Shown piece after piece: positions 36,056 through 43,332 of a stretch of DNA of 64,000 nt. The stretch is from Rubinisphaera margarita. GTDB taxonomy: Bacteria; Planctomycetota; Planctomycetia; Planctomycetales; Planctomycetaceae. The DNA lies in contig NZ_JAKFGB010000007.1 of assembly GCF_022267515.1 (NCBI RefSeq), positions 62,001 through 126,000 on the forward strand. The letters run 5' to 3'. Position numbers and translations under genes: made by a program. The notes beneath the pieces are model-generated. The model searched no databases. It was not told where the DNA came from and saw only the letters and a program-made list of their open reading frames with translations. The stretch's first letter is position 1; the number at the start of each line of letters is the position of its first letter.

Positions 36056-37222
36056 CTATCTGGTTTCGGCCTGATCGGTCATCGATCGATCCCGGGCGGC
36101 ACGCCGACCCGCCGTCTCCAGAATTCCGATGATTCCCAGAACGCAAACGACGAGCAGGATAATCGTCCAGGCTGATCCCCATCCCGGAAGCCGATACAGC
36201 AGCAGCCCGGCGAGTCCGGTCGTGAGCGTACACAGGTGGATCGTCAAAACGGCGTTCTTCCGCGACAGTCCCAGATCGGTGAGTCGATGCGAAAAGTGAT
36301 TCTTGTCCGGATGAAACGGACTGAGTCCCCGCTTCAGGCGGATAAACATGACCGATATGAAATCGTACAACGGGACGGCCAGAACGCACAGCGGAGCCAG
36401 GATAACATGGGTGTCACTGCTGCTTTCATCGTAGAAGGTGCCGAGCACCGTCAGGCAGCCGAGCATCAGGCCGAGAAATGTGCTCCCGGCATCGCCCATG
36501 AAAATCTTTGCCGGAGTCCAGTTCCAGACCAGAAAACCAGCACATGCTCCCGCGATCACGAGGAGCATTCCCGCGACCAGCCAGCGAGGTTCGGACGTCT
36601 GAGTCAGCATGATGACGGCGAACATCGTCGCGGCGATCAGGCTGATTCCCCCGGTGAGCCCGTCCATATTGTCCAGAAAATTCAGCGAGTTGATCAACAG
36701 CACGAGCCAGAACACAGTTACGGCCCAGGCCACTGGATCAGGGAGAACGAACAGCGTCGCCCGGGCACCTGCCGCGACCACCGCGCCGGCTACGAGAAAC
36801 TGAATGCCTAGTCGCAATCGCCACGAGACCGGTTTCACGTCATCAACCAGACCGATGATGCTGAGCAGCAGCCCGGCCGTCAGAATGCCCCACATCTGGG
36901 GAGCCCGGTAAAGGACACCGGGGAGATGAGCCCGGACCGTTTCGGGAAGCCAGGTATCCGGCAGGTATCCTGCAGTGATGGCCCAGACCAGCACATTCGC
37001 CAGAGCCAGCGGGACAATCACGCCGCAGACGATGCCCACGCCTCCGCCCAGCGGAGTCGGCGCTGCGTGCACCTTCCGTTCAGCCGGAAGATCGACCAGC
37101 CCCAGATACGGAGCCGAACGGATCATCTGCCGTGTGACGATGAGCGAAATCAAAAAGGCCGGAACGACGCACCCGACAGTAAACAGCAAGTTAACCAAGG
37201 GACTCTCTGGCTCCGGGTGCAT
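36056..37222 (-). CDS. undecaprenyl-phosphate GlcNAc-1-phosphate transferase-like (WecA/TagO family)
   Basis: A 388-residue integral membrane protein of glycosyltransferase family 4 (MraY-like). Hallmarks: R-K-V-H-A-A-P-T-P-L-G-G-G near residues 44-56, I-G-L-V-D-D-V near 123, N-F-L-D-N-M-D-G-L-T-G-G near 185-196, G-D-A-G-S-T-F-L-G near 243 (catalytic Asp region), and the C-terminal H-R-L-T-D-L-G near 310. It transfers a sugar-1-phosphate to undecaprenyl phosphate to start glycan assembly. Length and lack of the MraY-specific N-terminus favour WecA/TagO over MraY. It is followed 37 bases later on the same strand by the O-antigen ligase-like gene. Confidence 0.92.
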   Translation of the reverse strand: MHPEPESPLVNLLFTVGCVVPAFLISLIVTRQMIRSAPYLGLVDLPAERKVHAAPTPLGGGVGIVCGVIVPLALANVLVWAITAGYLPDTWLPETVRAHLPGVLYRAPQMWGILTAGLLLSIIGLVDDVKPVSWRLRLGIQFLVAGAVVAAGARATLFVLPDPVAWAVTVFWLVLLINSLNFLDNMDGLTGGISLIAATMFAVIMLTQTSEPRWLVAGMLLVIAGACAGFLVWNWTPAKIFMGDAGSTFLGLMLGCLTVLGTFYDESSSDTHVILAPLCVLAVPLYDFISVMFIRLKRGLSPFHPDKNHFSHRLTDLGLSRKNAVLTIHLCTLTTGLAGLLLYRLPGWGSAWTIILLVVCVLGIIGILETAGRRAARDRSMTDQAETR

Positions 37223-37227
37223 TCAGG

Positions 37228-37266
37228 GGCCGCCGCCACGTCGAGCAACGAGGCGGCGGCACGGCC
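37228..37266. terminator. G/C-rich hairpin between sulfatase and wecA-like genes
   Basis: GGCCGCCGCC (37228-37237) can pair with GGCGGCGGC(A)CGGCC (37252-37266, one bulge), followed on the plus strand by TTTTT. On the minus strand it lies just after the sulfatase stop codon (37282) and before the wecA-like start. It lacks a T-run in that direction, so termination would be weak or partial. Confidence 0.5.
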
Positions 37267-37281
37267 TTTTTCGGGATTCGT

Positions 37282-38880
37282 TTACGACTTCGCCCTGGTC
37301 TGCTTCGGCTTTTGATTCCGCTTGCGAACCGGCTGGTTGAGACTGGGCGGATCCTTCGGCACCGAGCCACTGTCGTCGGGAACATCAAGTTCCTCGGTCA
37401 GACGAGCCAGGGCCTGCTTAAGATCCTTTTGCACGTTGGCGTACTCGGAATCGCCATAAACGCTCTTCATCTCGCGCGGATCCTTCTCCAGATCGTACAG
37501 TTCCCATTCTCCCAGGTTGTAGAAGTGAATGAGCTTGTAACGATCGGTGCGTACGCCACGGTGCCGACGGACCATGTGGGCGGTGCGGCGATCGGCCATG
37601 AATTCGTAGTAGTGGTAATAGTGGGCCTTCCGCCAGTCTTCCGGAGTGTTCCCCTCCGCGATTGGCAGCAGGCTCGCTCCCTGCATCGCGTTCGTCGGAT
37701 CAAGTCCAGCCACATCGAGAAACGTTTCCGCGAAATCGACATTGGAAACCAGCTCTTTGCTCACGCTTCCCGGCTTGATCTTGCCCGGCCAGCGAGCCAT
37801 CAGGGGCTGACGGTACGACTCTTCGTACATGAATCGCTTGTCGAACCAGCCGTGATCGCCGAGGTAGAATCCCTGGTCGGACGAGTAAATCACGATCGTA
37901 TTCTCGGCCAGACCGGACTCATCGAGATAGTTGAGCACACGACCGACGTTGTCATCGACCGAAGCGATACAACGAAGATAGTCCTTGATGTACCGCTGAT
38001 ACTTCCAACGAACGAGATCCTTGCCCTTCAAGTTTGCTTCACGAAACGCCTTGTTTTTCGGCTCGTAGGCTTCGTTCCAGACTTTCAACTGCTCTTCATT
38101 CAGATAAGGCGGCGGCACCAGTTTCAGGTCTCGCTCAGTCATCGTTTTCTCGATGGTCATGTCCTGGGTGCGAGCCGCGGTGCCACGCCCGGAATAGTCG
38201 TCGAACAGGTTGTCCGGCTCCGGGATTTCGACGTCGTCGTACATCGTCAGATAGTCCGGCCCCGGGCACCATTCGCGATGCGGCGCCTTGTGCTGCAGCA
38301 TCAGCATGAAGGGCTGATCGTCATCGCGACCTTCCTTCAGCCAGGTCAAACCGAGATCGGTGATGATATCTGTCGTGTACCCTGTGTACTTGATTCGCTC
38401 ACGATTCCCGTCGCCGTTGGGATCCCGGAGCGTCGTCGGATTGTAGTAAGGCCCCTGTCCGATCAGCACTTCCGAATAGCTGAATCCGGTCGGCTCCATG
38501 TGCTCCCCGAGGTGCCACTTTCCAATGACGGCGGTCTCGTAACCGATCGTCTGCAGCATCTTCGGGAAAGTCGGCTGGGTGCCGTCGAACTTGTTCCCAT
38601 TCTGATAGAAGCCGTTCTTGTGGCTGTACTTTCCAGTCAGAATCACTGCCCGCGACGGACCGCAGATCGAGTTGGTGCAAAAACAGTTATCGAACCGCAT
38701 CCCCTCGTTGGCGATCCGGTCGAGGTTCGGCGTCTGATTGATCTTCGAACCGTAAGCACTGATGGCGTGCGAAGCGTGGTCGTCGGTGAAGATGAAGAGG
38801 ATATTGGGACGGTCTGCGGCGACCGCCGTCTGTGCGGCTATGAGTACAAACAGGGCACAGAGTGCAAATTTGACATGCAT
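37282..38880 (-). CDS. exported sulfatase (canonical C-x-P-S-R)
   Basis: A 532-residue sulfatase with a signal peptide (cleavage near A-V-A-A). Motifs: N-I-L-F-I-F-T-D-D-H at the start of the mature domain, the formylglycine motif C-G-P-S-R near residue 73, G-K-Y-S-H-K, G-K-W-H-L-G-E near 121 (catalytic Lys/His) and Y-S-S-D-Q-G-F-Y-L-G-D-H-G-W near 345-358. The final ~45 residues after Y-A-N-V-Q are basic and Pro-rich, likely a disordered tail. It belongs to the S1 sulfatases; the substrate is unknown. AGGGAGACGTCATCA precedes the ATG. It is the third sulfatase in the window and, unlike the one at 210-1679, has the canonical Pro. Confidence 0.94.
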   Translation of the reverse strand: MHVKFALCALFVLIAAQTAVAADRPNILFIFTDDHASHAISAYGSKINQTPNLDRIANEGMRFDNCFCTNSICGPSRAVILTGKYSHKNGFYQNGNKFDGTQPTFPKMLQTIGYETAVIGKWHLGEHMEPTGFSYSEVLIGQGPYYNPTTLRDPNGDGNRERIKYTGYTTDIITDLGLTWLKEGRDDDQPFMLMLQHKAPHREWCPGPDYLTMYDDVEIPEPDNLFDDYSGRGTAARTQDMTIEKTMTERDLKLVPPPYLNEEQLKVWNEAYEPKNKAFREANLKGKDLVRWKYQRYIKDYLRCIASVDDNVGRVLNYLDESGLAENTIVIYSSDQGFYLGDHGWFDKRFMYEESYRQPLMARWPGKIKPGSVSKELVSNVDFAETFLDVAGLDPTNAMQGASLLPIAEGNTPEDWRKAHYYHYYEFMADRRTAHMVRRHRGVRTDRYKLIHFYNLGEWELYDLEKDPREMKSVYGDSEYANVQKDLKQALARLTEELDVPDDSGSVPKDPPSLNQPVRKRNQKPKQTRAKS

Positions 38881-39262
38881 TGATGACGTCTCCCTGGCAT
38901 TTTCGACAATTTTGAGTGCGTCGGTTCGTCATTGATCTGAAAAAGATCGCACAACGGCCACGATGATCCCAGTTCAGCCAGGGAATCACAAGCCATCGTG
39001 CCTGTTCGCTCGGCAACTTTCGGGATTTCTCCGGCTGGTCGGCGAGCCTTTTTCAGGCAGTCTGTGTCCTTTTCCAGAGAGAGGACTGGGGTTGGCAGAC
39101 GAACGGTCTACGATCTTTCGCTCGAATGGCATGGCTCGTGCTCAATCTGGGTTCAGATCGAGCTCACGGTCCGTCAGCCTGACAGACCGTCCGATCCACT
39201 TCATCGCCAACCACCGCGATCCCACCCGTTTTTAAACCGTACCGTTACTGGAGAAAAAAGGC
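38881..39262. promoter_or_regulatory. 382-base divergent promoter region with a 25-bp near-palindrome
   Basis: No gene supported. The region separates the minus-strand sulfatase from a small plus-strand gene. At 39166-39190, ACGGTCCGTCAG and CTGACAGACCGT form two 12-base arms around a single C, with one mismatch; this is operator-like or a hairpin. It ends about 72 bases before the ATG at 39263. The frames that are open here have no start or family support. Confidence 0.4.
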
Positions 39263-39484
39263 ATGTTCTCGTCCGTTCAGGAATCCCCGCTCACCCACTC
39301 TGTGAAATCGGTCGCCGATCTGACGATGGATCAGATTCGCGCCATGGAACGTAGTGAGTTGATCCAGGTGATCCAGCAGGGACGCGTGCCCTTTCTCGAA
39401 CACGATCGGCTCGGTTCACATGATACATCGACGTTGCAGCAGCTTGCCCTGCTGTCACGAGAGAGCTGCACCCATCAGGTCTAG
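39263..39484 (+). CDS. small conserved-looking protein, 73 residues
   Basis: A 73-residue soluble protein with the central segment V-A-D-L-T-M-D-Q-I-R-A-M-E-R-S-E-L-I-Q-V-I, then G-R-V-P-F-L-E-H-D and a short helical tail. It looks like a small helical DNA- or protein-binding unit, but I recognise no family. The evidence that it is a gene: GGAGAAAAAAGG before the ATG, its own divergent promoter region and a strong terminator at 39612. The stop codon TAG is the TAG of a TCTAGAGC repeat end (39480-39487), so the last residues may be derived from the element's insertion site. Confidence 0.6.
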   Translation: MFSSVQESPLTHSVKSVADLTMDQIRAMERSELIQVIQQGRVPFLEHDRLGSHDTSTLQQLALLSRESCTHQV

Positions 39485-39586
39485 AGCATTTCATGCTTCG
39501 CCTGCAGTCGCATGGGCGGCCATCCCCCGGCCATGCTGAATTTGCTCCTGCAAACGCCTGCAGTCGAATTTTGAAATTGCTCTAGA
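39480..39586. repeat. 107-bp palindrome-ended repeat, copy B (TCTAGAGC family)
   Basis: It begins TCTAGAGCATTTCA and ends TGAAATTGCTCTAGA: near-inverted ends. Its reverse complement aligns with copy A (10362-10466) over the whole length. CGCCTGCAGTCG occurs twice in it (39499-39510 and 39555-39566). It sits between the small gene and that gene's terminator. Confidence 0.8.
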
Positions 39587-39611
39587 TCCACCTCGGCGCC
39601 TGAGTGAAACG

Positions 39612-39655
39612 AAAATATCCGGGACCGCTGCAAGGCGAACCCGGATATTTTTTTT
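39612..39655. terminator. bidirectional rho-independent terminator
   Basis: Perfect 12-bp stem: AAAATATCCGGG (39612-39623) with CCCGGATATTTT (39640-39651), then more T. Read on the minus strand it also ends in T-rich sequence, so it can serve both the small gene at 39263 and the FHA-GAF-PP2C gene that stops at 39673. Confidence 0.88.
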
Positions 39656-39672
39656 CGCGTCTCGCCTTCGAT

Positions 39673-41340
39673 TCAGGTACGTCCGAAGGACATCAGCGTG
39701 ATGTCATCGTTCTGCGGCCGGCCCGCTGCGTGACGTTTCACATCGGCGAGCACGGCTTTGCCCAGATCCGTCGCGTTCGATGGAGCCGACTGAATGAATG
39801 AGCGAAGATGCTCCATCCCATACAGTTCATTCTGGGGATCCATCGCTTCGCTGACGCCGTCGGTGTAAATGGTGACGATCTCGCCCGGCTCGATCGATCG
39901 CTGAATGACCTCGTACGGATAATCTTCCAGCACGCCGATCGGAATCCCGACAGTCTCGTCCGGCAATTCTTCGATTGTCTTGTCCGGCTTGAGAATCATC
40001 GGCGACATATGACCGGCATTCACGACGGTCATCGTGTGTTCGCGGACGTTGAGGAGAATGATCACAAAGGTGACGAATCGACCTTCGACCGCCTTCGCAC
40101 ACATGTGATTGTTGATCTCCCCCATCACGACGCAGGCGTCTTTGGTGAAGCTGACCGTGCTGCGAACAACGCTTGAGAGCCGCGACATGACCAGAGCCGC
40201 CGGAACGCCTTTCCCGGCGACATCGCCAAACGCCAGGAAGAAATGATCATCGTCGAGTTGAACGATGTCATAGTAATCGCCGCCGACTTCCTGAGCGGCT
40301 TCATACGAGGCATAGAATTCGTAGCCGGCGACCTCGGGAAACTCGCTGGGCAGCAGAGCCTGCTGCACGTTGCGAGCAATCCGCATCTCGTTGTCCTGCT
40401 TCTGTTTCTCCGCGTAACTCACCATCAGACGGGTCGACTCATAAGCCAGTGCCGCCTGCCCCGCGACCGCCAGAAGCAAGTCGAGATCTTCCTGCCGAAA
40501 CTGGCTGACCGGGTTCTGGGTGTCGATATTGATGATCCCCATCGGCTCCCCTTCCAGGTTGAGCAGCGGGACGCACATCATCGACCGGATGGTGAGATTG
40601 GAGATCGATTCACTCGCCTCGAAGCGGGAATCGGTGGCGGCGTCGGCAGAAAGAATCCCCTTCTTCTCTTCGATCACCGCATTCATGATCGTTCGGCTTA
40701 GTTTGACTGTCTCGTCGCCGGAATGGTGACGATGCTTGATCGCGCGGGGAATCATCTTCCCGGTCGCTTCGTCTCTAATGAGAATGCAACCGCGGTCGGC
40801 GTGCGGAAAGATGTTGAAGAGCGTATCGAGAATCTTGGGCAGGAGCGTTTCCAGATTGGGAGAGCCTGCCAGCGCCCGGCTGATCTCGATGATCGACTTG
40901 AGTTTGACTTCGGGGCGAACGTCGAGCAGCCCGAATCCCGAGCTGTTGTCGACCGTGCCCATGATCGTGCCGGTGTCCTGTTCGGTCCCGACGTCGATAT
41001 CGAATTCGTCGTCATCGGCGATGGCCTGGACTTCCGGCTGAGTCTTTGCGGTCGCCGCGTCTTCAAATCGCAGCAGAATCGGGCCGAGTTTCAACCGATC
41101 CCCGTGAACGAGGGCGACAGCCTCGTCGATCTTCTTGCCGTTCAGGAACGTGCCGTTCCCGCTTCCCAGATCTTCGAGCTGCAGTCCTTTCGGCCCGCGA
41201 GAGATCTTCGCATGTCTCCGCGAAACCATATTGGAATCGAGTTGCAGATCGCATTCCGGAAGTCGACCGATGACGACATCCTGATCCGGAAGGGTGTGAG
41301 TGATGGCTTTTCCGCTCTGCAGAATGACCAGACTGGGCAT
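39673..41340 (-). CDS. FHA-GAF-PP2C (SpoIIE-type) signalling phosphatase
   Basis: A 555-residue cytoplasmic protein with three modules. FHA domain (about 4-95): V-I-G-R-L-P-E-C-D, S-R-R-H-A-K-I, and L-G-S-G-N-G-T-F-L-N-G hold the phosphothreonine-binding residues. GAF domain at about 150-305. C-terminal PP2C/SpoIIE phosphatase (about 330-550) with G-G-D-Y-Y-D-I, F-G-D-V-A-G-K-G-V-P-A-A-L, Y-T-D-G-V-S-E-A and a final N-D-D-I-T-L-M metal-ligand cluster. It probably dephosphorylates an anti-anti-sigma factor or similar partner under control of a ligand and a phosphoprotein. ATG 41340 is chosen over a TTG further upstream. Confidence 0.92.
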   Translation of the reverse strand: MPSLVILQSGKAITHTLPDQDVVIGRLPECDLQLDSNMVSRRHAKISRGPKGLQLEDLGSGNGTFLNGKKIDEAVALVHGDRLKLGPILLRFEDAATAKTQPEVQAIADDDEFDIDVGTEQDTGTIMGTVDNSSGFGLLDVRPEVKLKSIIEISRALAGSPNLETLLPKILDTLFNIFPHADRGCILIRDEATGKMIPRAIKHRHHSGDETVKLSRTIMNAVIEEKKGILSADAATDSRFEASESISNLTIRSMMCVPLLNLEGEPMGIINIDTQNPVSQFRQEDLDLLLAVAGQAALAYESTRLMVSYAEKQKQDNEMRIARNVQQALLPSEFPEVAGYEFYASYEAAQEVGGDYYDIVQLDDDHFFLAFGDVAGKGVPAALVMSRLSSVVRSTVSFTKDACVVMGEINNHMCAKAVEGRFVTFVIILLNVREHTMTVVNAGHMSPMILKPDKTIEELPDETVGIPIGVLEDYPYEVIQRSIEPGEIVTIYTDGVSEAMDPQNELYGMEHLRSFIQSAPSNATDLGKAVLADVKRHAAGRPQNDDITLMSFGRT

Positions 41341-41493
41341 AGGGACGCTCGATTCGAGTCCAGGAACTTCGACCTTCAGCAAACAGCGAGGCTGCGCTTT
41401 TCGATGTCAGGAGTCTAACCGGTTCCAGCCTGTCATCCAATTCAAACGTTCAGAAATCAGATGCCAACCTTCGAGTGGGTCTGGAAAGCCGTC

Positions 41494-43194
41494 CTAAAAG
41501 AAGATCAGGGTCGTCACGAGGAAGATCGGGACGAGGACCGCGACGCTGTAGATCATGTACCCGAAGAAGCTCGGCATGCGGATGTTATTCTTCTCAGCGA
41601 TCGCCTTCACCATGAAGTTCGGCCCGTTGCCGATGTAGGTCATCGCTCCCATGAACACGGCTCCGAGGCTGATCGCGACCAGGAAGATCTCGGAAACTCC
41701 GGCCACGGTATTGCCGACGGGCTCCATGGTCTTGGCCGTCTCAAAGAACACCACGTAGGTCGGAGCATTGTCGAGGAAGCTGGACAGCGTTCCCGTACCC
41801 CAGAAGAACTTCATCGGCGTATCGAAGCCGAGCGTCTTTCCGTAGACATTCAGAATCTGAACCGGAGGCTGCATGCAGACAAAGATTCCGGAGAACAGGG
41901 CGGCGACTTCGAGGATTGCCGCGTAGTTGAACGCGTTCTTCTGACGAATCTGGCTCGGCGTCGTCACCAGCGAGAGCAACGTGAGCGTGAACATTAGCAC
42001 TTCTCGAAAATACATCGGGGCGTGCCAGTCGGTGCCGGGGAACGGCTTGGACGGATCGAGCGTGGCCACGCAGGCGACGATTCCAACCAGCCACAGCAGG
42101 TTGATCTTGCCATACATTGCAAAGTTGGAGTTGCCGTTTTCCTCGACGACAAACGCTTTGGCCTCTTCCTTGCGGACCATGAACCTGTCGTAGATGAAGT
42201 AGACAATCAGGATCGCGATGTTGACGAACAGCCATTCGCGCCACAGATTCAGCGTCCAGAAGAAATCGACGCCTCGCAAAAAACCGAGGAACAACGGCGG
42301 ATCGCCGATCGGCAGGAGGCAACCGCCTGTGTTGCAAACGGCGAAGATGAAGAAGATGACCGTATGAGCGACATGGGTCCGCTTGCCATTAGCGGCCAGC
42401 AGCGGACGAATCAGCAGCATGGCTGCTCCCGTCGTTCCCACGAAGCTGGCCAGGAGTGCTCCCAGACCAATCAGCGCGGTGTTGACATACGGCTTGCCAA
42501 CCAGTCGGGTCTCGATGGCGATTCCGCCGGTAATCACATACAGGCTGAAAAGCAGCGTAATGAACGGAATATACTCGGCCATCAAGGCATTCTTGAGAAC
42601 CGTGATCGCAGCAGGGATTCCCGGATCAGAAACGGTATGGTCGATGTGGTCGTGCACGCCGTGACCGAAGATGAAGGCGTAGTAGGCCAGGGTAATTACC
42701 CCCAGCCCTGCAGCCACCAGAAACCGGTGCAGATTGCTTTCCCACCAGTGCTCGGTCTTATGAAACAGGGGAAGAATGGCAATACAGAGCAACAGGGCAA
42801 CGAACGGCAACACGCTGTAAGCTGCTGGAACATGGTGTTCTTCGGCATGCTCCTCGCCGGCATGTTCATCCGCATGAGCCTCGTCCGGATGGCCTTCCGC
42901 ATGTTCCTCGCTATGAGCCCCTTCTTCGGTTCCATCATGGGCGTCGTGATCGGGATGATCCTCCACGTGCGCTTCGTCTTTTGCGTCTGCGGTATCTTCC
43001 GGCGTGGCGGGCGTTTCCTCGCCAGTTGTGATCGAAGGCTCAATATTGGGATGTTCGCCATGGTGAGCAGCGGGAGGCTGGCTCACTTCGTAGCCAACCC
43101 ATGCTCCCAACGCACAAATCATGAGCAGCACACTGAAGATGCCCTGCCTCTTCAGTTTTCGTTGCGATTCCAGGGTATTGTGCGCCTGTTCCAT
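41494..43194 (-). CDS. NhaD-like Na+/H+ antiporter with His/acid-rich loop
   Basis: A 566-residue membrane protein of the ion-transporter superfamily (NhaD/ArsB-like). One N-terminal helix (about 15-35), then a long hydrophilic segment (about 40-125) extremely rich in His, Glu, Asp and Ala (recurrent E-H-A, D-E-A-H, H-A-E). About eleven further helices follow, including F-A-V-C-N-T-G-G-C-L-L-P-I-G-D-P-P-L near 295 and S-S-F-L-D-N-A-P-T-Y-V-V-F near 480, which match the family's re-entrant motifs (N-T-G-G and D-N-A-P-T). The His-rich insertion may bind Zn/Ni or act as pH sensor. ATG 43194 is preferred to a GTG at 43212. Confidence 0.9.
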   Translation of the reverse strand: MEQAHNTLESQRKLKRQGIFSVLLMICALGAWVGYEVSQPPAAHHGEHPNIEPSITTGEETPATPEDTADAKDEAHVEDHPDHDAHDGTEEGAHSEEHAEGHPDEAHADEHAGEEHAEEHHVPAAYSVLPFVALLLCIAILPLFHKTEHWWESNLHRFLVAAGLGVITLAYYAFIFGHGVHDHIDHTVSDPGIPAAITVLKNALMAEYIPFITLLFSLYVITGGIAIETRLVGKPYVNTALIGLGALLASFVGTTGAAMLLIRPLLAANGKRTHVAHTVIFFIFAVCNTGGCLLPIGDPPLFLGFLRGVDFFWTLNLWREWLFVNIAILIVYFIYDRFMVRKEEAKAFVVEENGNSNFAMYGKINLLWLVGIVACVATLDPSKPFPGTDWHAPMYFREVLMFTLTLLSLVTTPSQIRQKNAFNYAAILEVAALFSGIFVCMQPPVQILNVYGKTLGFDTPMKFFWGTGTLSSFLDNAPTYVVFFETAKTMEPVGNTVAGVSEIFLVAISLGAVFMGAMTYIGNGPNFMVKAIAEKNNIRMPSFFGYMIYSVAVLVPIFLVTTLIFF

Positions 43195-43332
43195 CCCGAA
43201 CCTCGTCTCCACATCCTGCTAGGTAGTTCCGCGCGGCAGTAGAGCCTGCCTCCTCGATCAGAGGGTGCGAATCATCTGATATATCTGAATTCCGTCAAGT
43301 GATGCCGGAAGAGAATGTTACGGTTTGCTTCC

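Noticed and set aside
37312..38883. Plus-strand open frame of 523 codons opposite the third sulfatase
   Set aside because: The minus-strand sulfatase has signal peptide, C-G-P-S-R and metal motifs; the antisense frame has none.
38963..39354. Two overlapping plus-strand frames in the region before the 73-residue gene
   Set aside because: They overlap each other and the small gene, lack ribosome-binding sites and have composition unlike a protein.
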